DNA of 64,000 bases from an uncultured Aquimarina sp. (GCA_947503835.1 CANNFM010000002.1:372001-436000); one strand, 5' to 3'; shown: positions 51,698 to 63,200, counted from the first letter of the stretch. Made by a program: numbers and translations. Notes: generated by a model not told the origin, from the sequence alone.

Positions 51698-52111
51698 ATG
51701 AAAATATTCATATTTGGCAATGGAAATATCAGCTTTGAGGATTTTATAAGGTTCTATAAAAGGCCTTTAGAACCTTATATATTAAATAAAGACATTGAAT
51801 TTGTTTTATCCGATTTTAGAGGTACCGACACATTAATGATGGAATTTCTAAAAACTAAAAACTCTAATGTAACGGTCTATCATATAGGCGATAAACCTAG
51901 ATATTTTCCTGACAAATATAAAACTAAAACAAGTCAATGGATTGTTAAAGGTGATTTTACATCTGATGAAGAAAGAGATTTTGCAGCAATTAACGATTGC
52001 TCACATTTTTTAGCTAAAGATTTCAACTCTAATAATAACCGAATAAGTGGTACACAAAAAAATATTGATGTGTGCCTAAATCTAGGTAAAATCAATTTAT
52101 TAACTATTTGA
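51698..52111 (+). CDS. Small Rossmann/SLOG-like protein, hypothetical
   Basis: The 137-residue protein has a beta-alpha pattern: KIFIFGNGNIS, IEFVLSDFRGTDTLMMEFLK, NVTVYHIGDKPR, then a helix and CSHFLAKDF. The phrase with Gly-Thr-Asp and VTVYHIGDKPRY resembles SLOG-type nucleotide-binding proteins of defence or cytokinin-like systems. It is on the opposite strand inside the toxin/immunity region and overlaps the end of the immunity-like gene by 12 bases. Function unknown. Confidence 0.65.
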   Translation: MKIFIFGNGNISFEDFIRFYKRPLEPYILNKDIEFVLSDFRGTDTLMMEFLKTKNSNVTVYHIGDKPRYFPDKYKTKTSQWIVKGDFTSDEERDFAAINDCSHFLAKDFNSNNNRISGTQKNIDVCLNLGKINLLTI

Positions 52112-52540
52112 TTTACTATCTTTAATAGTATCAGTCCAGCTAAAATCTCCAGAGATACAACTTTTTAAATAGGTTTGAGCTGCTATACAAAGATTATTTA
52201 TACCTATTATCACTTTGCTCTCAGAAGCAAAGGAATCTGGATCATCAATATATTTGGGTTCTTTAAAATCTTTTATTTTCTTATAAATTGGGGCAAAAAC
52301 ATAGGTAATCAAGTCAAAAGATGACCAATATTTAGGCTTATCTAATAAAGGATTTGCCAAATATAAACTCATTTCACTTTCGAAACCTTCTCTAAAATAC
52401 AATATACATTTGGGAAACCTAACTTTAATCCCATCTACAGTACAATCATCTTCATGAATAGTATAGTTTTCATCCCAATTATAGTTTTCCAATACTTCAA
52501 TAAGAAGTTCTTTTGTTAAAAAAGTTTCTGGATTATACAT
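52100..52540 (-). CDS. Putative immunity protein for the large toxin
   Basis: A 146-residue soluble acidic protein begins 3 bases after the stop codon of the 2089-residue toxin-like gene, the usual position of an immunity gene. It has no signal peptide, consistent with protection inside the cell; it contains several Asp/Glu and aromatic residues (for example YNWDENYTIHEDDC). The family is not recognised. The link rests on position, size and acidity, and the true toxin activity is unknown. Confidence 0.65.
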   Translation of the reverse strand: MYNPETFLTKELLIEVLENYNWDENYTIHEDDCTVDGIKVRFPKCILYFREGFESEMSLYLANPLLDKPKYWSSFDLITYVFAPIYKKIKDFKEPKYIDDPDSFASESKVIIGINNLCIAAQTYLKSCISGDFSWTDTIKDSKSNS

Positions 52541-52543
52541 TCA

Positions 52544-55500
52544 TTAAAGTTTTACAGCTGTCCCATTTGATAAAAAAGTATATCCATTGGATTTTAAATA
52601 ATCAACTTCTCTACCAAAAATTGATTTAATTTTATTTCCACTACTATCCAAAACAAAGGAATTATTTTTAGTTACATAAATTGCTTGTTCTGATAAGGGG
52701 TTTGATACAAGTCGGATATCATCACCTCTTGACACAGCTTGTTTTAACCAAGGTTTATTTACCACATCCCAAAATTCATCAGATATCTTAGCCCAATCAT
52801 AGACAGTATCTCCCGAACTATTTACACTCTTATATTTATTCTTAATTTGACCCCATCTTGGGTCTCTTAATATATTAATCCCTCCTTCATTTACAACTCC
52901 ATTAGCAGTTGTGATGCCATTAAAAGAACCATCTGGATTGATTCCTCTTTTGGCAACAGTATTAACATCATCTAAAACACCTGTAACAGTAGTAGTCTTG
53001 GATGCTGATAAAGTTATATTATTTCCTCCATGCAAAGTTAAATCATCAATTATTTCCAGATTATTACCCCTTGAAAACTTTCCAATAATATTACCTGACG
53101 CATCAACCAAATCATCTCCGGCATTTCCAATCTTTTTAAACCCAACTTCATCTCCACTTTTAAGTATATCATGGCCATCAACAGGTTTTCCAACAGGTGT
53201 ACCGTCATCCAGAAACTTTTTCATTTCCAGTTTATCTTTTACAATTCTGGCGACTTCTTCACTTTTGCCATCTAACGCTCGTACCACCTTAACCTCTCCG
53301 GCTTTTATTCCGCTAAATTTAAGAGGTAGCGATGATTCAAAAATCTCATCAACCTTGTTTAATCCATTTATAAAATTCTGGATTGACTTAACTTTTGATC
53401 CCCCGTTAAAAATCTCTTCTAGTCCATCAAAACCTGACTTTCCAGCATACTCAAATCGATCACTGATTTTGGCAAGCACCTCAATATTGCCATCTAAACG
53501 TCTAATATCTCTATGATTCCTTAAGATCTTCCATGCTTTTGCCAAGTTAGGTTCTGCAACAAATTTTGCCACTTTACCAGCATTAGTAAAATCAAAATCT
53601 TTAGCAAATTTTTCAAGGTCATCTCCTAATTCATCTAAATTCTTTAATAAATCTGGGTTATTGTCTAAAGATTTTACCCAATCCTTAAAGCTTTTGTTAC
53701 TATCTGCAAAGTCATCAATCTTTGACAACACCTTTGCTTGTGTATCCCCAACGTTATCTAATGCCTTAAGAGCATCTTCATATTCTCTTTTAACGTCTGG
53801 ATTAGTGCTTGAGTCTTTTATTTTTTTCTCAACATCTTCAATATATTCAACAATTTCATCATCAGTTAAAGGTTTTCCATCCTTTTTGACGTCTAATTCT
53901 TCTAATATTTCTCTACGTTCTCTTTTACTTGCCTTTTTTAGGTATGCTAATCCTTTTGCTCCTCCTTTATTAATTAAATCATAACTGGTTTTGGCTGCAA
54001 ACAAATATCCAACATAACCCCATTCTTTTGGCATATTAACATTGGCTGCTTTTAAACCTAGATCTGTCACTGTATATGTAAAATCTAATAAAGTGTACCA
54101 GTGTTTTCCTGCCACAGCTAATTTGGTACCAGCATTGGCGGCTCTGATAGCCGTTATAGCAGCTGCACCTTCTCCAAAGGTTGCTACAGTAATAACAATG
54201 TTAAATGTATTCCATCCAAAATTACTCCACTGTTGTTCGTATTTTTTTTGTTCTAAATAATCTATAAAAATTGCAGGAACAACAATCATTTTCCCACATA
54301 ATTCTCTTTCTCCTTCGCCATCTTTACAAGCACTAGCAAACGGAGAAACATCATTTAAAACAGTAATCCCAACAAGATCAAATGGAGAACTACCAGCTTC
54401 TAACAATTCTTGATAATTATTGCAAACTTTACTATAAGTACCTGTCTTTGGATTTAGTTGTATATCATACTTTTTACACGTTTTTATACCTACTGTATGG
54501 GTCTTCTCATCATAGTTATAAATAAAATCATTATTATCAGATACAAAAGAAACAATAACGTAATCCTTTTGTTTTACATCCCAAATTATTGAAGTTTTTA
54601 CATCAAGATTTCCATTGGCTAATTTATTTTTAGCATCTGATAATCTTTTTATTTCATTAAAAAACACAGTGTAAGAATCATCTGTATTTAGGAAATCTGA
54701 TAATTTTTCTTTTAAATGATATAATAATGGATCTTCATCAATACTATAAAGTTCCGTAGATTCTAAATGTTTAAAAAATTCGGTTGCCTCTTCATCTTTG
54801 ACTGCCTTAACCACTTTAGCAACTATAGCATCTTCATTATTGCCAAACATATTATAAAGTCTCTTATCTAAAAGAACTTCTAACATTCTTAGTTTGGATC
54901 GTACATGAAGAGACTTTAGATCTGCATCTGTTAGTGCATATGCTATTTCAAACAGAACATCTCTATTATCATTATCAAACAACTCTTTGTTATTGATAAC
55001 TTCAGTTAATAAAAGTGTCAAATCCTCTTTACTAAGTGAGGTCAGCATTTTCTTAATCATCGAAACATCACTTTTTCCTGAATTAAGAAAATCATCGGTA
55101 ATAAATAAATTATGCTCAAATATTGCAGATAATATTTTTATTCGTTCGTCAATCGATAAGGTCTTTATAAACTCTTCATTTAGATAATAAATAGCCGCAT
55201 ATAAATTTTCTTCTGAAGATTCAGTGTCTAATTGATTACCGTATGCATCTATTTTGCTATCTACTTTTTTTATGGCTTCAAGGTATAGCCCCAATGCATT
55301 ATCCTGATCCCAAAAGGCATTCCGAGCTTTTTTGTATAAAGCTTTATCACTTAACCAAAAAATGTTTTTCAGTTCCTTGTTAGAATCATCCTCAATTTGC
55401 GCAACAAGAACACTATAATCCACACCTGATTCACTAGAACAGCTATATTTACTAATAGCTCTTAAATTTGCATCATCATTATCATTTTTGACTAAATGAT

Positions 55501-58500
55501 TGTAGGTATTATAGAATTTTTCTCCTTTGGGACATAAGTCACAAGCTTCTGGAGAGGGAACATTCTCCTTAAAAAGCTGACTATTTGCTACGAAATCTGT
55601 ATTAGACAATGGCGTTTTGTTACCACCACTGTTCCAATCATTTTTATCTGCGGTATTATTAAAACTTCTACTATATAGATCGATCCCACAAGTATTTCCT
55701 TCTTTTTTAAATTTACCTAAATACACTGTTACCTGCTGGGGAAGATTCTTTGAAAAATTGTCTCTATAAACAACATCTTTCCATTTTTTAGAATCAGTAG
55801 TTTCTTTCAAGTATCCTGCAAAATCTTCTTCAGTTGTATTCCATTTACCCGAAGCGTATCGCTCTAGCACACCATTTTCTGGAACCGTAAAAGCCAAAAG
55901 CCCACCATTCTTCTTAAATGTAACATCCTGTACATTAGAAGGTAGCGAAATAATCTTTCCGGCAGAGGATATAAAAGAAATACTCTCTCCTTCAAAATTA
56001 GGTATATGAGATTTAAATTCTCCCGGAACAACATCTAAACCGACTAAAAACTGGTATGTTCCATATTCTCCATCTTCATCATTTTGAAACAAGTATAACT
56101 TAAAGTCCGGGTTATGAATCTGTGCCCAATCGAGATGTGATAATTGTGTACCATCACCATAATCCATTAACCAATCTGTAGCTCCTTTTGGAGTACCCAA
56201 CTCTGAAAATGGATGTTCTAACCCAAAAACACCATGACCTAATTCATGAGAAATTGTGCCAGCAAGACTACTTTTACCTTCTTCTTCTCTTGATACATTG
56301 CCACTAAATATAAATCCAAACTGTCTTTTGATTGGCATAAATCCAGCTACACCACTTCGACTTGGTTGAATATTATTACCAAAAACAAACAAATAATACG
56401 ATTCTAAAGAGGTGTTGTTTTGAGATTTATATGCACTAATAATAGCCTGTTGCTCACTAGTATAATTAGCAAACACACCACTCTCACCCATTAAAATATC
56501 ATCGCCACCGTATAATGATGGATCTACAGTAAACTCATTCGCAATAGTAAGATTAATATTTACTGAGGCTTTACCAAGGATATTATTGATACCAGATCGA
56601 ATTTGAGACTCGCTGACCGATGCACCTTGAACGGGAATAATGGTTACGTTAACATCTTTCTTAGATAAGTGCCAAAGTGAAAATACTCCAGCTATAGCTT
56701 GTTTTTCTTCAGAGTTTTCTTCTGGTTGAATAGTGACATAAATATTTTCATGCTCAAAAGAATAATACCCTTTTATATCTATAGTTATCGTATTACCCGA
56801 TATTTGATGATTTAAAAGCTCCCCATTTGATGTTTTTACGACAAGTCTATCCGTAGAAACATTACTATCGGTAACATCAATTTTCCCTTTTAGTACATCT
56901 GTACCACCATTAGCTACAGCCTTATTGATAATGTTATAGGCATTACCATCGGCGTCCTTAATAATCTCGTAATATTTTCCTAGATCATTCTCAAGACCTG
57001 ATGGTAATTCATCAAAACTATAAGCATAGCTGCTATCATCCTCAAAGGTTACTTTAATTCCTTTTGCGGTAAGCTGTTCTACATTTCCATCTTTATCAAC
57101 ACCCGGAGTATTTTCGGGATCTACTCCTCCTCCTTCGGCCATTGGTCCACCTTCTCGTATATTTCCATCTTCATCGATATGAAACGTATCACTAGTGCCG
57201 TCATTATTAGTATCCCTTATCACTACATCATCTCCTGCGGGATAATCAGTGGTTACTCCACTAACCGGGTGAGTCACGGTAATACTACCATCTTCATTTA
57301 CTGTAATATCATCAATAGTAATATCAAAGTTAAGATCAATCTCTTTGATATCATTATCACCTTCAAAAAGCTCTCCTATTTCATTTACAGATCCCATGCC
57401 ACCCCAATCTTCGTCATAATCTGTGACTACAATACCATCGATGAGCTGATAATCTGTATTAATTTTAACATTATCAAAACTAACTTTAATCTTAGTATCC
57501 TGTAAATAAGGCACTACAATAAATCCCCATCCCGAAAAAGTACCATCTCCACCATTGACCTCTCGCACAGTAACCGGAAAATCTCCTGCGGTAAAGCTTT
57601 CATTAGCACCCATAAATTCTAATGGATCCTGATTATTGATAACGATCTCTGGCGTAATCCCACAATTATAAGTAGATTCTTCATCATCGGCCAAAGTAGT
57701 AGTAAACTCGTATATCTGTGAATAAGTATAAGGACCGTTATCTAAACACTGCCCTCCCACTCTAAACTCATATGTTGTTCCAGGTTCTAGATTATATATG
57801 TTTGTATATTCGTTAATTGTTCCTCCTTCGAACCACTCGCTGCTCTCTGCATCTTTTTTACGATATTCGACTTTGTAACGAATATGACCTACTCCTTGCC
57901 AAAAAATCTTCTCTGCAGTAGGGCTCTTTCCTTCGGCAAGAACATAAGCTGGTTCTGCACAATTTCCATTATAGATAAAATGATTAATCTCACTAAATCC
58001 ATCATTCTTAAACACAGAAGTTTCACTAATACCATCATTGACAACCGCTCTAACTCTCCACCCATACATTTTATCGGGTAACAATTGTGGTTCTGCAGGC
58101 CCGTATAGTAAAGTTGTTGCTCTTGTTGTTGTTTGGTATAATGGTCTACTAGCAAGAAAACCTGCTTGTGGATCCATCTGAGTATCCCATAATTCTGAGA
58201 TTGTAAACTCATATTGTACATTTGTGGCGTTTAAATGACGTGGGGTCCAATCAAAAACAATATTCTGAGGGTCACGAACCAAAACCTGCTCGCCTCGTCT
58301 AGGAGTATTTAAAAATGGAGGATCATTAAGTACTAAATATACTGCCGTACAACTTTTACGAGAAATTTGACGCCCAGATAAACCATCATATACTTCAAAA
58401 CAAAATTTATATAATCCCTCTTTTAAAGGCACACTATATTGTCGTGGATTGATACCTCTTAAGTTTTGAAGCTCGAAATAAGGACGCAAGTCGAGATTAC

Positions 58501-58813
58501 TTAATCGTAAGGGAACTCCCCCATCCAAAAATATTGGACTAGCACCAATAACCACCTCACTACTCTGAACCGATAAACCGGCATTATTCTCTAAATAAAA
58601 TTTTAATCGGACCTGACGATTAGATTCTGTAATATCTGTTAATAACAGGTTAAGCAATAATTTTTCTGATGCAGATGAGCCATACTCTGATAGTTTTAAA
58701 CTATACGGTGGGATAACTTGTGGAGTAACATTAACAGGAAAAACCTGTGCATTTATTGTTAACGAAAACAGAAATAGTATATGTAAAAAATAAAATGTAG
58801 CTTTTTTTAGCAT
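52544..58813 (-). CDS. Large polymorphic-toxin-like surface protein with FN3, metalloprotease and C-terminal toxin module
   Basis: The 2089-residue protein has a signal peptide (KKATFYFLHILFLFSLTINA), a TANFOR-like N-terminal region (roughly 25-160; tentative recall), FN3-type domains near 165-372, and Asp-rich calcium-like repeats near 540. A zinc-metalloprotease motif HELGHGVFGLEH starts at His856, with one residue more than the metzincin spacing. A hydrophobic pre-toxin segment lies near 1540-1600, and the last ~130 residues form a variable module ending GREVDYLKSNGYTF. Such tails in polymorphic toxins are the toxic part, released by the protease-like domain. It has no T9SS sorting domain. 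Confidence 0.82.
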   Translation of the reverse strand: MLKKATFYFLHILFLFSLTINAQVFPVNVTPQVIPPYSLKLSEYGSSASEKLLLNLLLTDITESNRQVRLKFYLENNAGLSVQSSEVVIGASPIFLDGGVPLRLSNLDLRPYFELQNLRGINPRQYSVPLKEGLYKFCFEVYDGLSGRQISRKSCTAVYLVLNDPPFLNTPRRGEQVLVRDPQNIVFDWTPRHLNATNVQYEFTISELWDTQMDPQAGFLASRPLYQTTTRATTLLYGPAEPQLLPDKMYGWRVRAVVNDGISETSVFKNDGFSEINHFIYNGNCAEPAYVLAEGKSPTAEKIFWQGVGHIRYKVEYRKKDAESSEWFEGGTINEYTNIYNLEPGTTYEFRVGGQCLDNGPYTYSQIYEFTTTLADDEESTYNCGITPEIVINNQDPLEFMGANESFTAGDFPVTVREVNGGDGTFSGWGFIVVPYLQDTKIKVSFDNVKINTDYQLIDGIVVTDYDEDWGGMGSVNEIGELFEGDNDIKEIDLNFDITIDDITVNEDGSITVTHPVSGVTTDYPAGDDVVIRDTNNDGTSDTFHIDEDGNIREGGPMAEGGGVDPENTPGVDKDGNVEQLTAKGIKVTFEDDSSYAYSFDELPSGLENDLGKYYEIIKDADGNAYNIINKAVANGGTDVLKGKIDVTDSNVSTDRLVVKTSNGELLNHQISGNTITIDIKGYYSFEHENIYVTIQPEENSEEKQAIAGVFSLWHLSKKDVNVTIIPVQGASVSESQIRSGINNILGKASVNINLTIANEFTVDPSLYGGDDILMGESGVFANYTSEQQAIISAYKSQNNTSLESYYLFVFGNNIQPSRSGVAGFMPIKRQFGFIFSGNVSREEEGKSSLAGTISHELGHGVFGLEHPFSELGTPKGATDWLMDYGDGTQLSHLDWAQIHNPDFKLYLFQNDEDGEYGTYQFLVGLDVVPGEFKSHIPNFEGESISFISSAGKIISLPSNVQDVTFKKNGGLLAFTVPENGVLERYASGKWNTTEEDFAGYLKETTDSKKWKDVVYRDNFSKNLPQQVTVYLGKFKKEGNTCGIDLYSRSFNNTADKNDWNSGGNKTPLSNTDFVANSQLFKENVPSPEACDLCPKGEKFYNTYNHLVKNDNDDANLRAISKYSCSSESGVDYSVLVAQIEDDSNKELKNIFWLSDKALYKKARNAFWDQDNALGLYLEAIKKVDSKIDAYGNQLDTESSEENLYAAIYYLNEEFIKTLSIDERIKILSAIFEHNLFITDDFLNSGKSDVSMIKKMLTSLSKEDLTLLLTEVINNKELFDNDNRDVLFEIAYALTDADLKSLHVRSKLRMLEVLLDKRLYNMFGNNEDAIVAKVVKAVKDEEATEFFKHLESTELYSIDEDPLLYHLKEKLSDFLNTDDSYTVFFNEIKRLSDAKNKLANGNLDVKTSIIWDVKQKDYVIVSFVSDNNDFIYNYDEKTHTVGIKTCKKYDIQLNPKTGTYSKVCNNYQELLEAGSSPFDLVGITVLNDVSPFASACKDGEGERELCGKMIVVPAIFIDYLEQKKYEQQWSNFGWNTFNIVITVATFGEGAAAITAIRAANAGTKLAVAGKHWYTLLDFTYTVTDLGLKAANVNMPKEWGYVGYLFAAKTSYDLINKGGAKGLAYLKKASKRERREILEELDVKKDGKPLTDDEIVEYIEDVEKKIKDSSTNPDVKREYEDALKALDNVGDTQAKVLSKIDDFADSNKSFKDWVKSLDNNPDLLKNLDELGDDLEKFAKDFDFTNAGKVAKFVAEPNLAKAWKILRNHRDIRRLDGNIEVLAKISDRFEYAGKSGFDGLEEIFNGGSKVKSIQNFINGLNKVDEIFESSLPLKFSGIKAGEVKVVRALDGKSEEVARIVKDKLEMKKFLDDGTPVGKPVDGHDILKSGDEVGFKKIGNAGDDLVDASGNIIGKFSRGNNLEIIDDLTLHGGNNITLSASKTTTVTGVLDDVNTVAKRGINPDGSFNGITTANGVVNEGGINILRDPRWGQIKNKYKSVNSSGDTVYDWAKISDEFWDVVNKPWLKQAVSRGDDIRLVSNPLSEQAIYVTKNNSFVLDSSGNKIKSIFGREVDYLKSNGYTFLSNGTAVKL

Positions 58814-58867
58814 AATGATGTCTTTCTATATTTTAAAGTAAGTCTATAACTCAACTTTTTTTCAACT

Positions 58868-60223
58868 TTATTCTTTTTGAACCTTTATATCTACTATGAT
58901 ATATGAATTTTGACCCTCGTCAATGAAATCTTTAATTTTTATCGCTCCCTTTCTGCCATCACTCATCTCAAATAAAACAATTCTTGGAACCATCATATTA
59001 TCAAACGCTTGTAATCCACCTGGAGTTTCTTCTATAGTAAGATTTCTAAGCAATGTATCATTTTGCATTGTATCGAATTGACTTGAGGTTAAAGAAGCAG
59101 TACAATTGCACAATTCCTGGGAGTTAATAAATTTGGTAGTTTTAGGATTTTGCAAAGATTCAAAAACAACCGCATCTGTACTTATTCTATCAGGGCTTAC
59201 AAATCGATTACGGTCAAATGTATTATCTAAACCAAAAAATACAAGATCAACATTCTGCCCTAATTCGGGTTGTGTGGTAATCTCTCCTTTATTGTATACT
59301 CTACGCTCGTCTATGCTATAAAAACTACCCACAGCATTACTAGAATGTGCTGTATTAATGCCTAACCTAATATCGTTTAATTCTCTTAGATTGGTATTCG
59401 TAAAGAATTCAAATTGTTTTGTAACTGTTTTTGAATCCTTACCATTTGATGCTGTAAGTGTAACGGTTTTAACTCCGGTTTCTGTAAATACAATTTCTGG
59501 GTTCTGCGCTGTTGAAACTCTTGGTGCGCCCCCTTCAAAACTCCATTCGTACGATGTTGCGCTAATAGAGTTATTTTGAAATTGAATACGCACCGGGATT
59601 TGAAAATCATCATCAACAAAAGCTATTTCACTCTCAAAAGCTGTAACTAAAAATGGATCTACCGTAATTGTTTTTTCTAGATCAAAAGTTTCTCGCCCGT
59701 TTCCTATTTCTAAACGTACGGTGTGTTCACCTGGTTCTGTAAACACTACTTCTCCTGGATCTTGTTCACTAGAAGAAGCAGGTGTTCCTCCTTCAAAAGT
59801 CCAACTATAGCTATCCGCTCCTGTTGATTTATTTTGAAAAGTAAAACTTGCCGGAGAAAATGTATCTACCAAATTTGTGATTTCAAAGTCAATAATCACT
59901 GGATCATCTATTTGTATTTCTAAGACCTTAGTATCAATAGAACCATCTTGATTACTAGCCGTAAGTTCTATAGAATACACTCCTTTTTCGTTGTATTGAA
60001 CTACTCCGGGATTTCTATCTACAGACCTTGAAGGCACTCCTCCTTCAAAACTCCATTCGTAATCTTCTCCTCCTTGTGTTCTATTAAAGAAAACCACTTG
60101 GACTGGGATTGAGAAGTCATCATTGAATACTTCAAATTCGAAATCTGCAAAAACCGGAACGGCTTCTTCTTTAGCACAGTTCAATAGACAAAGCATTGTT
60201 ATGATAAATATTATTTTCTTCAT
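58868..60223 (-). CDS. PKD-domain lipoprotein
   Basis: The 451-residue protein has a lipoprotein signal (IFIITMLCLLNCAKEE, with lipobox Leu-Asn-Cys), then three PKD/Ig-like domains at about 22-105, 110-190 and 197-275, each with the YEWSFEGG or YSWTFEGG core. A C-terminal domain with strands such as KGAIKIKDF and IIVDIKV completes it. PKD domains mediate binding to surface partners or polysaccharide. It lies between the SprB-repeat/T9SS gene (76 bases upstream) and the toxin-like gene (54 bases downstream) on the minus strand, so it is probably part of the same surface apparatus. Confidence 0.87.
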   Translation of the reverse strand: MKKIIFIITMLCLLNCAKEEAVPVFADFEFEVFNDDFSIPVQVVFFNRTQGGEDYEWSFEGGVPSRSVDRNPGVVQYNEKGVYSIELTASNQDGSIDTKVLEIQIDDPVIIDFEITNLVDTFSPASFTFQNKSTGADSYSWTFEGGTPASSSEQDPGEVVFTEPGEHTVRLEIGNGRETFDLEKTITVDPFLVTAFESEIAFVDDDFQIPVRIQFQNNSISATSYEWSFEGGAPRVSTAQNPEIVFTETGVKTVTLTASNGKDSKTVTKQFEFFTNTNLRELNDIRLGINTAHSSNAVGSFYSIDERRVYNKGEITTQPELGQNVDLVFFGLDNTFDRNRFVSPDRISTDAVVFESLQNPKTTKFINSQELCNCTASLTSSQFDTMQNDTLLRNLTIEETPGGLQAFDNMMVPRIVLFEMSDGRKGAIKIKDFIDEGQNSYIIVDIKVQKE

Positions 60224-60299
60224 TTAGGGCTACTTCCTTAAACTCTTATTTTTTAACGTATTCAATCACAAGTATCCACGATTTTTACATTTATACTTT

Positions 60300-63200
60300 T
60301 TATTCAAACACTAATTTTAGCGTTTGAGAAGATCCATTTGGCGTTTCTAATAGTATTAAATAAACTCCTGATGACATAGACATAGAATAATCCAATAAGA
60401 AATCTAAACTATTATTTTCTGTCCTTTCGTTTACTATTTTCCCAGACATCAAGTCTATTATCTTTATTGTTACATTAGAGGCTTCAGCTAAAGTAACTTT
60501 TGCTTTAAATGAACCTTCATTTGGATTTGGATACACTATAAATTCTTCAATAAATTCACTTTGAGATGTACTTGCTCCCGGAGTTTCTATTGCAGGTTGA
60601 ACTAAGACCGTTTTAGTGAAATCTTCATAACAATCCATTTGGTACGACCTTAATTTGATATCGTAAGCTCCTTCTTCGCCAAATCGTAATATTAATTCTT
60701 CATCTGTTTTTGAAATCACATCGATCCCTTCGGGAATTGTCCATTCTACTCGCTCTCCCATAGGCTCACTAACATTAACCAAAATCACATCTTCACCGGT
60801 ATACGCTTGCGTCGTAATTAAGAAGTCTGAATCGATTAGTGTATCAAAAACTTCTACCACAATATCTCCGACTCCAATACAACCAAATCCACTAGTGATG
60901 GTTGCAGTATATCTACCTGGTTCTGTAAGTTCTACTGTACTTTCAGAACTGGTAAAGCCATTATCTGACGACCAGGAATATGTTGCTGCTGTATCATCAA
61001 TGGTAATATCAAGATTTAAAGTCTGATCTGCACAAATAGATCTTTTTTCTTCCATATTAACCACAATAGGATCAGGATCTACAAGGGTCATTTCATCGAA
61101 TGCTTTACATCCTTTTCCATCAATTATTTCTAATACATATGTGCCTTGCGTTAGACCAGAAATTTTATTAGAGTTTCCGCCTGTACTCCATTTGTATGTA
61201 TATGGTTTTACTCCTCCGGTTATATTTACTTCTATTTCTCCATCACTACCTTCAAAACAAGTTGGAGATTTCACTACAATCGGATCTATTACTAATCCAT
61301 TAGGTTGTTCTATAGTAACACTTCCTTCTAACTGACAACCTTTTGCATCTTCGACATACAAGATATATGTTCCTGCAAAAAGATTCTCAATACTTGCTGT
61401 GTCTCTATCGCCATTACTCCATCTATAGGTATAGGGCTTTGTACCTCCCTTTACAAAAGCAGTTGCCATTGCATCATTACCCTCTGCACAACTAATCACA
61501 GTTTTTGTAAAAGAAACTTCAAGTTTGTCGGGTTGTGGTAAATATTTGAGACTATCTATTGCCTGTACTAATTCATACTCCCGTCCATTTGCAGTACTTA
61601 TAGGAGTGTAGGTTCCTAAAACTATTCCGTTTTTATCTTCTACATTAAGTGCAAAAGTACCTTCGCTTAAGTTTCGGACTATACTATCGTTCACATTAAC
61701 ATCTAACCAAACTCCACCTACATCTTTTTTCCAAGTATAGCAATACGGCATAAAATTGGCTCTGCATTCACCTGCATTGGCGGTGGTCTTATCGAATCTA
61801 ACTCCCCCAGTTACATAGGCAATTAAAGCCCCATCCTGGAACTGATCCGGTTCTCCAAACGGGTCATTAGAATCCTCTCCATTATTATACTCATTTTCTC
61901 TATTACAAGATACTTCGTTAAGAATTTCGATGTTCACTTTTAATGGATCGGGCTGATCCAGAAAATAAGGATCACTAACTTCGATACAACCCTGCTTATT
62001 TATCGCAACACCGTGATTTGCATCTCTAGCTGTAATTTTATAAGTACCTGTTCCAATACTATGTAGTGTTACGGTATAATCTCCATCTGCATTAAAGGAT
62101 TCAATAGTCGTATTTACGGGAGCATTGTTTCCATCTACCCACTGATAATCATAGCTATTATCAGCTTTAGCAGTCCCCCCTTTAATTACGGCTATTATAC
62201 GACCATCTTCAAAACCAAATGCTCTTGGTTCATTAACTAAATCTATAGCTATGGTAAGAGGATCAACGGGCTCTTTAATTTCTACTATTTTGACCGTTAT
62301 AGGTCCTAATAAAGGGTTACCCTCACTATCTGTTCCATTAATATCCCTTGCTTCACATTCATTTTTATCGCGAATCTGGATGTGATATATACCTTTATAA
62401 ATACCTGTAGTAGTATTTAATTCTGTAATTGTGTGTGTAGTTTTGTTCGAAAAAGGACGCCATTCTACTGTAGGGTCATCCCATGATTGATTTTCTCGTT
62501 TGATTAAGTATTCGTAATACTCGTTATCTACCTCTTGGGTACCTCCCTTTGCAACAAGAGTAATAGTACCATCATCGCCGCCATGACACCAAACATCGGT
62601 TGCATCAGCCTGAAGATCATTATCAAATTCTACGGGGCTTGGCCTATTGATTACAAAATCTTCTTTATGACTGTCGGCTTCAGTATAATATGGTATACCA
62701 TTATATTGCCCTATAATTTTTAGGGTAAAAAAGGTAGTACTACCGGGCAATTCTGAAATTGTATGTTGTAGAGGATTATCGGGTGATCCATTAAAGACTA
62801 TGATATTATCATCATTGGTTACATTAGCATTTTTATCATCGTCAAATACTTCAAACCCAAATAAATCCTTGTCACCATCTAATGGTCTATCGAAAGTAAT
62901 TACAATTTCTCCATCACCTTTGCCCGTATTTGGGTCTATGGAATTATAACAACTCACATCTTTTGTTTCTATAGACACTATATGAGGTGCCGATTTTCTT
63001 ACTCTATAATCTATAATATTGGAAGCATTCTGATCACAAGATTGTATTCTAAAATAAATCTTTTCTCCAATGATATCTTCATTAAGAAAATCTTTTAAAA
63101 TCACGGTAGCATCCTGCAAATTGGTAACATCTAGCTCAAACCAGTCAAATGTTGGCACTGTACAATATTCGAAAACAAGTGGAGTAATAGAAATTACACC

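Noticed and set aside
52544..58813. An insertion of phage tail fibre or RHS genes, because of the long repeated structure.
   Set aside because: There are no YD repeats, tail-fibre motifs or phage genes nearby; FN3, protease and pre-toxin features plus T9SS neighbours fit a surface toxin better.
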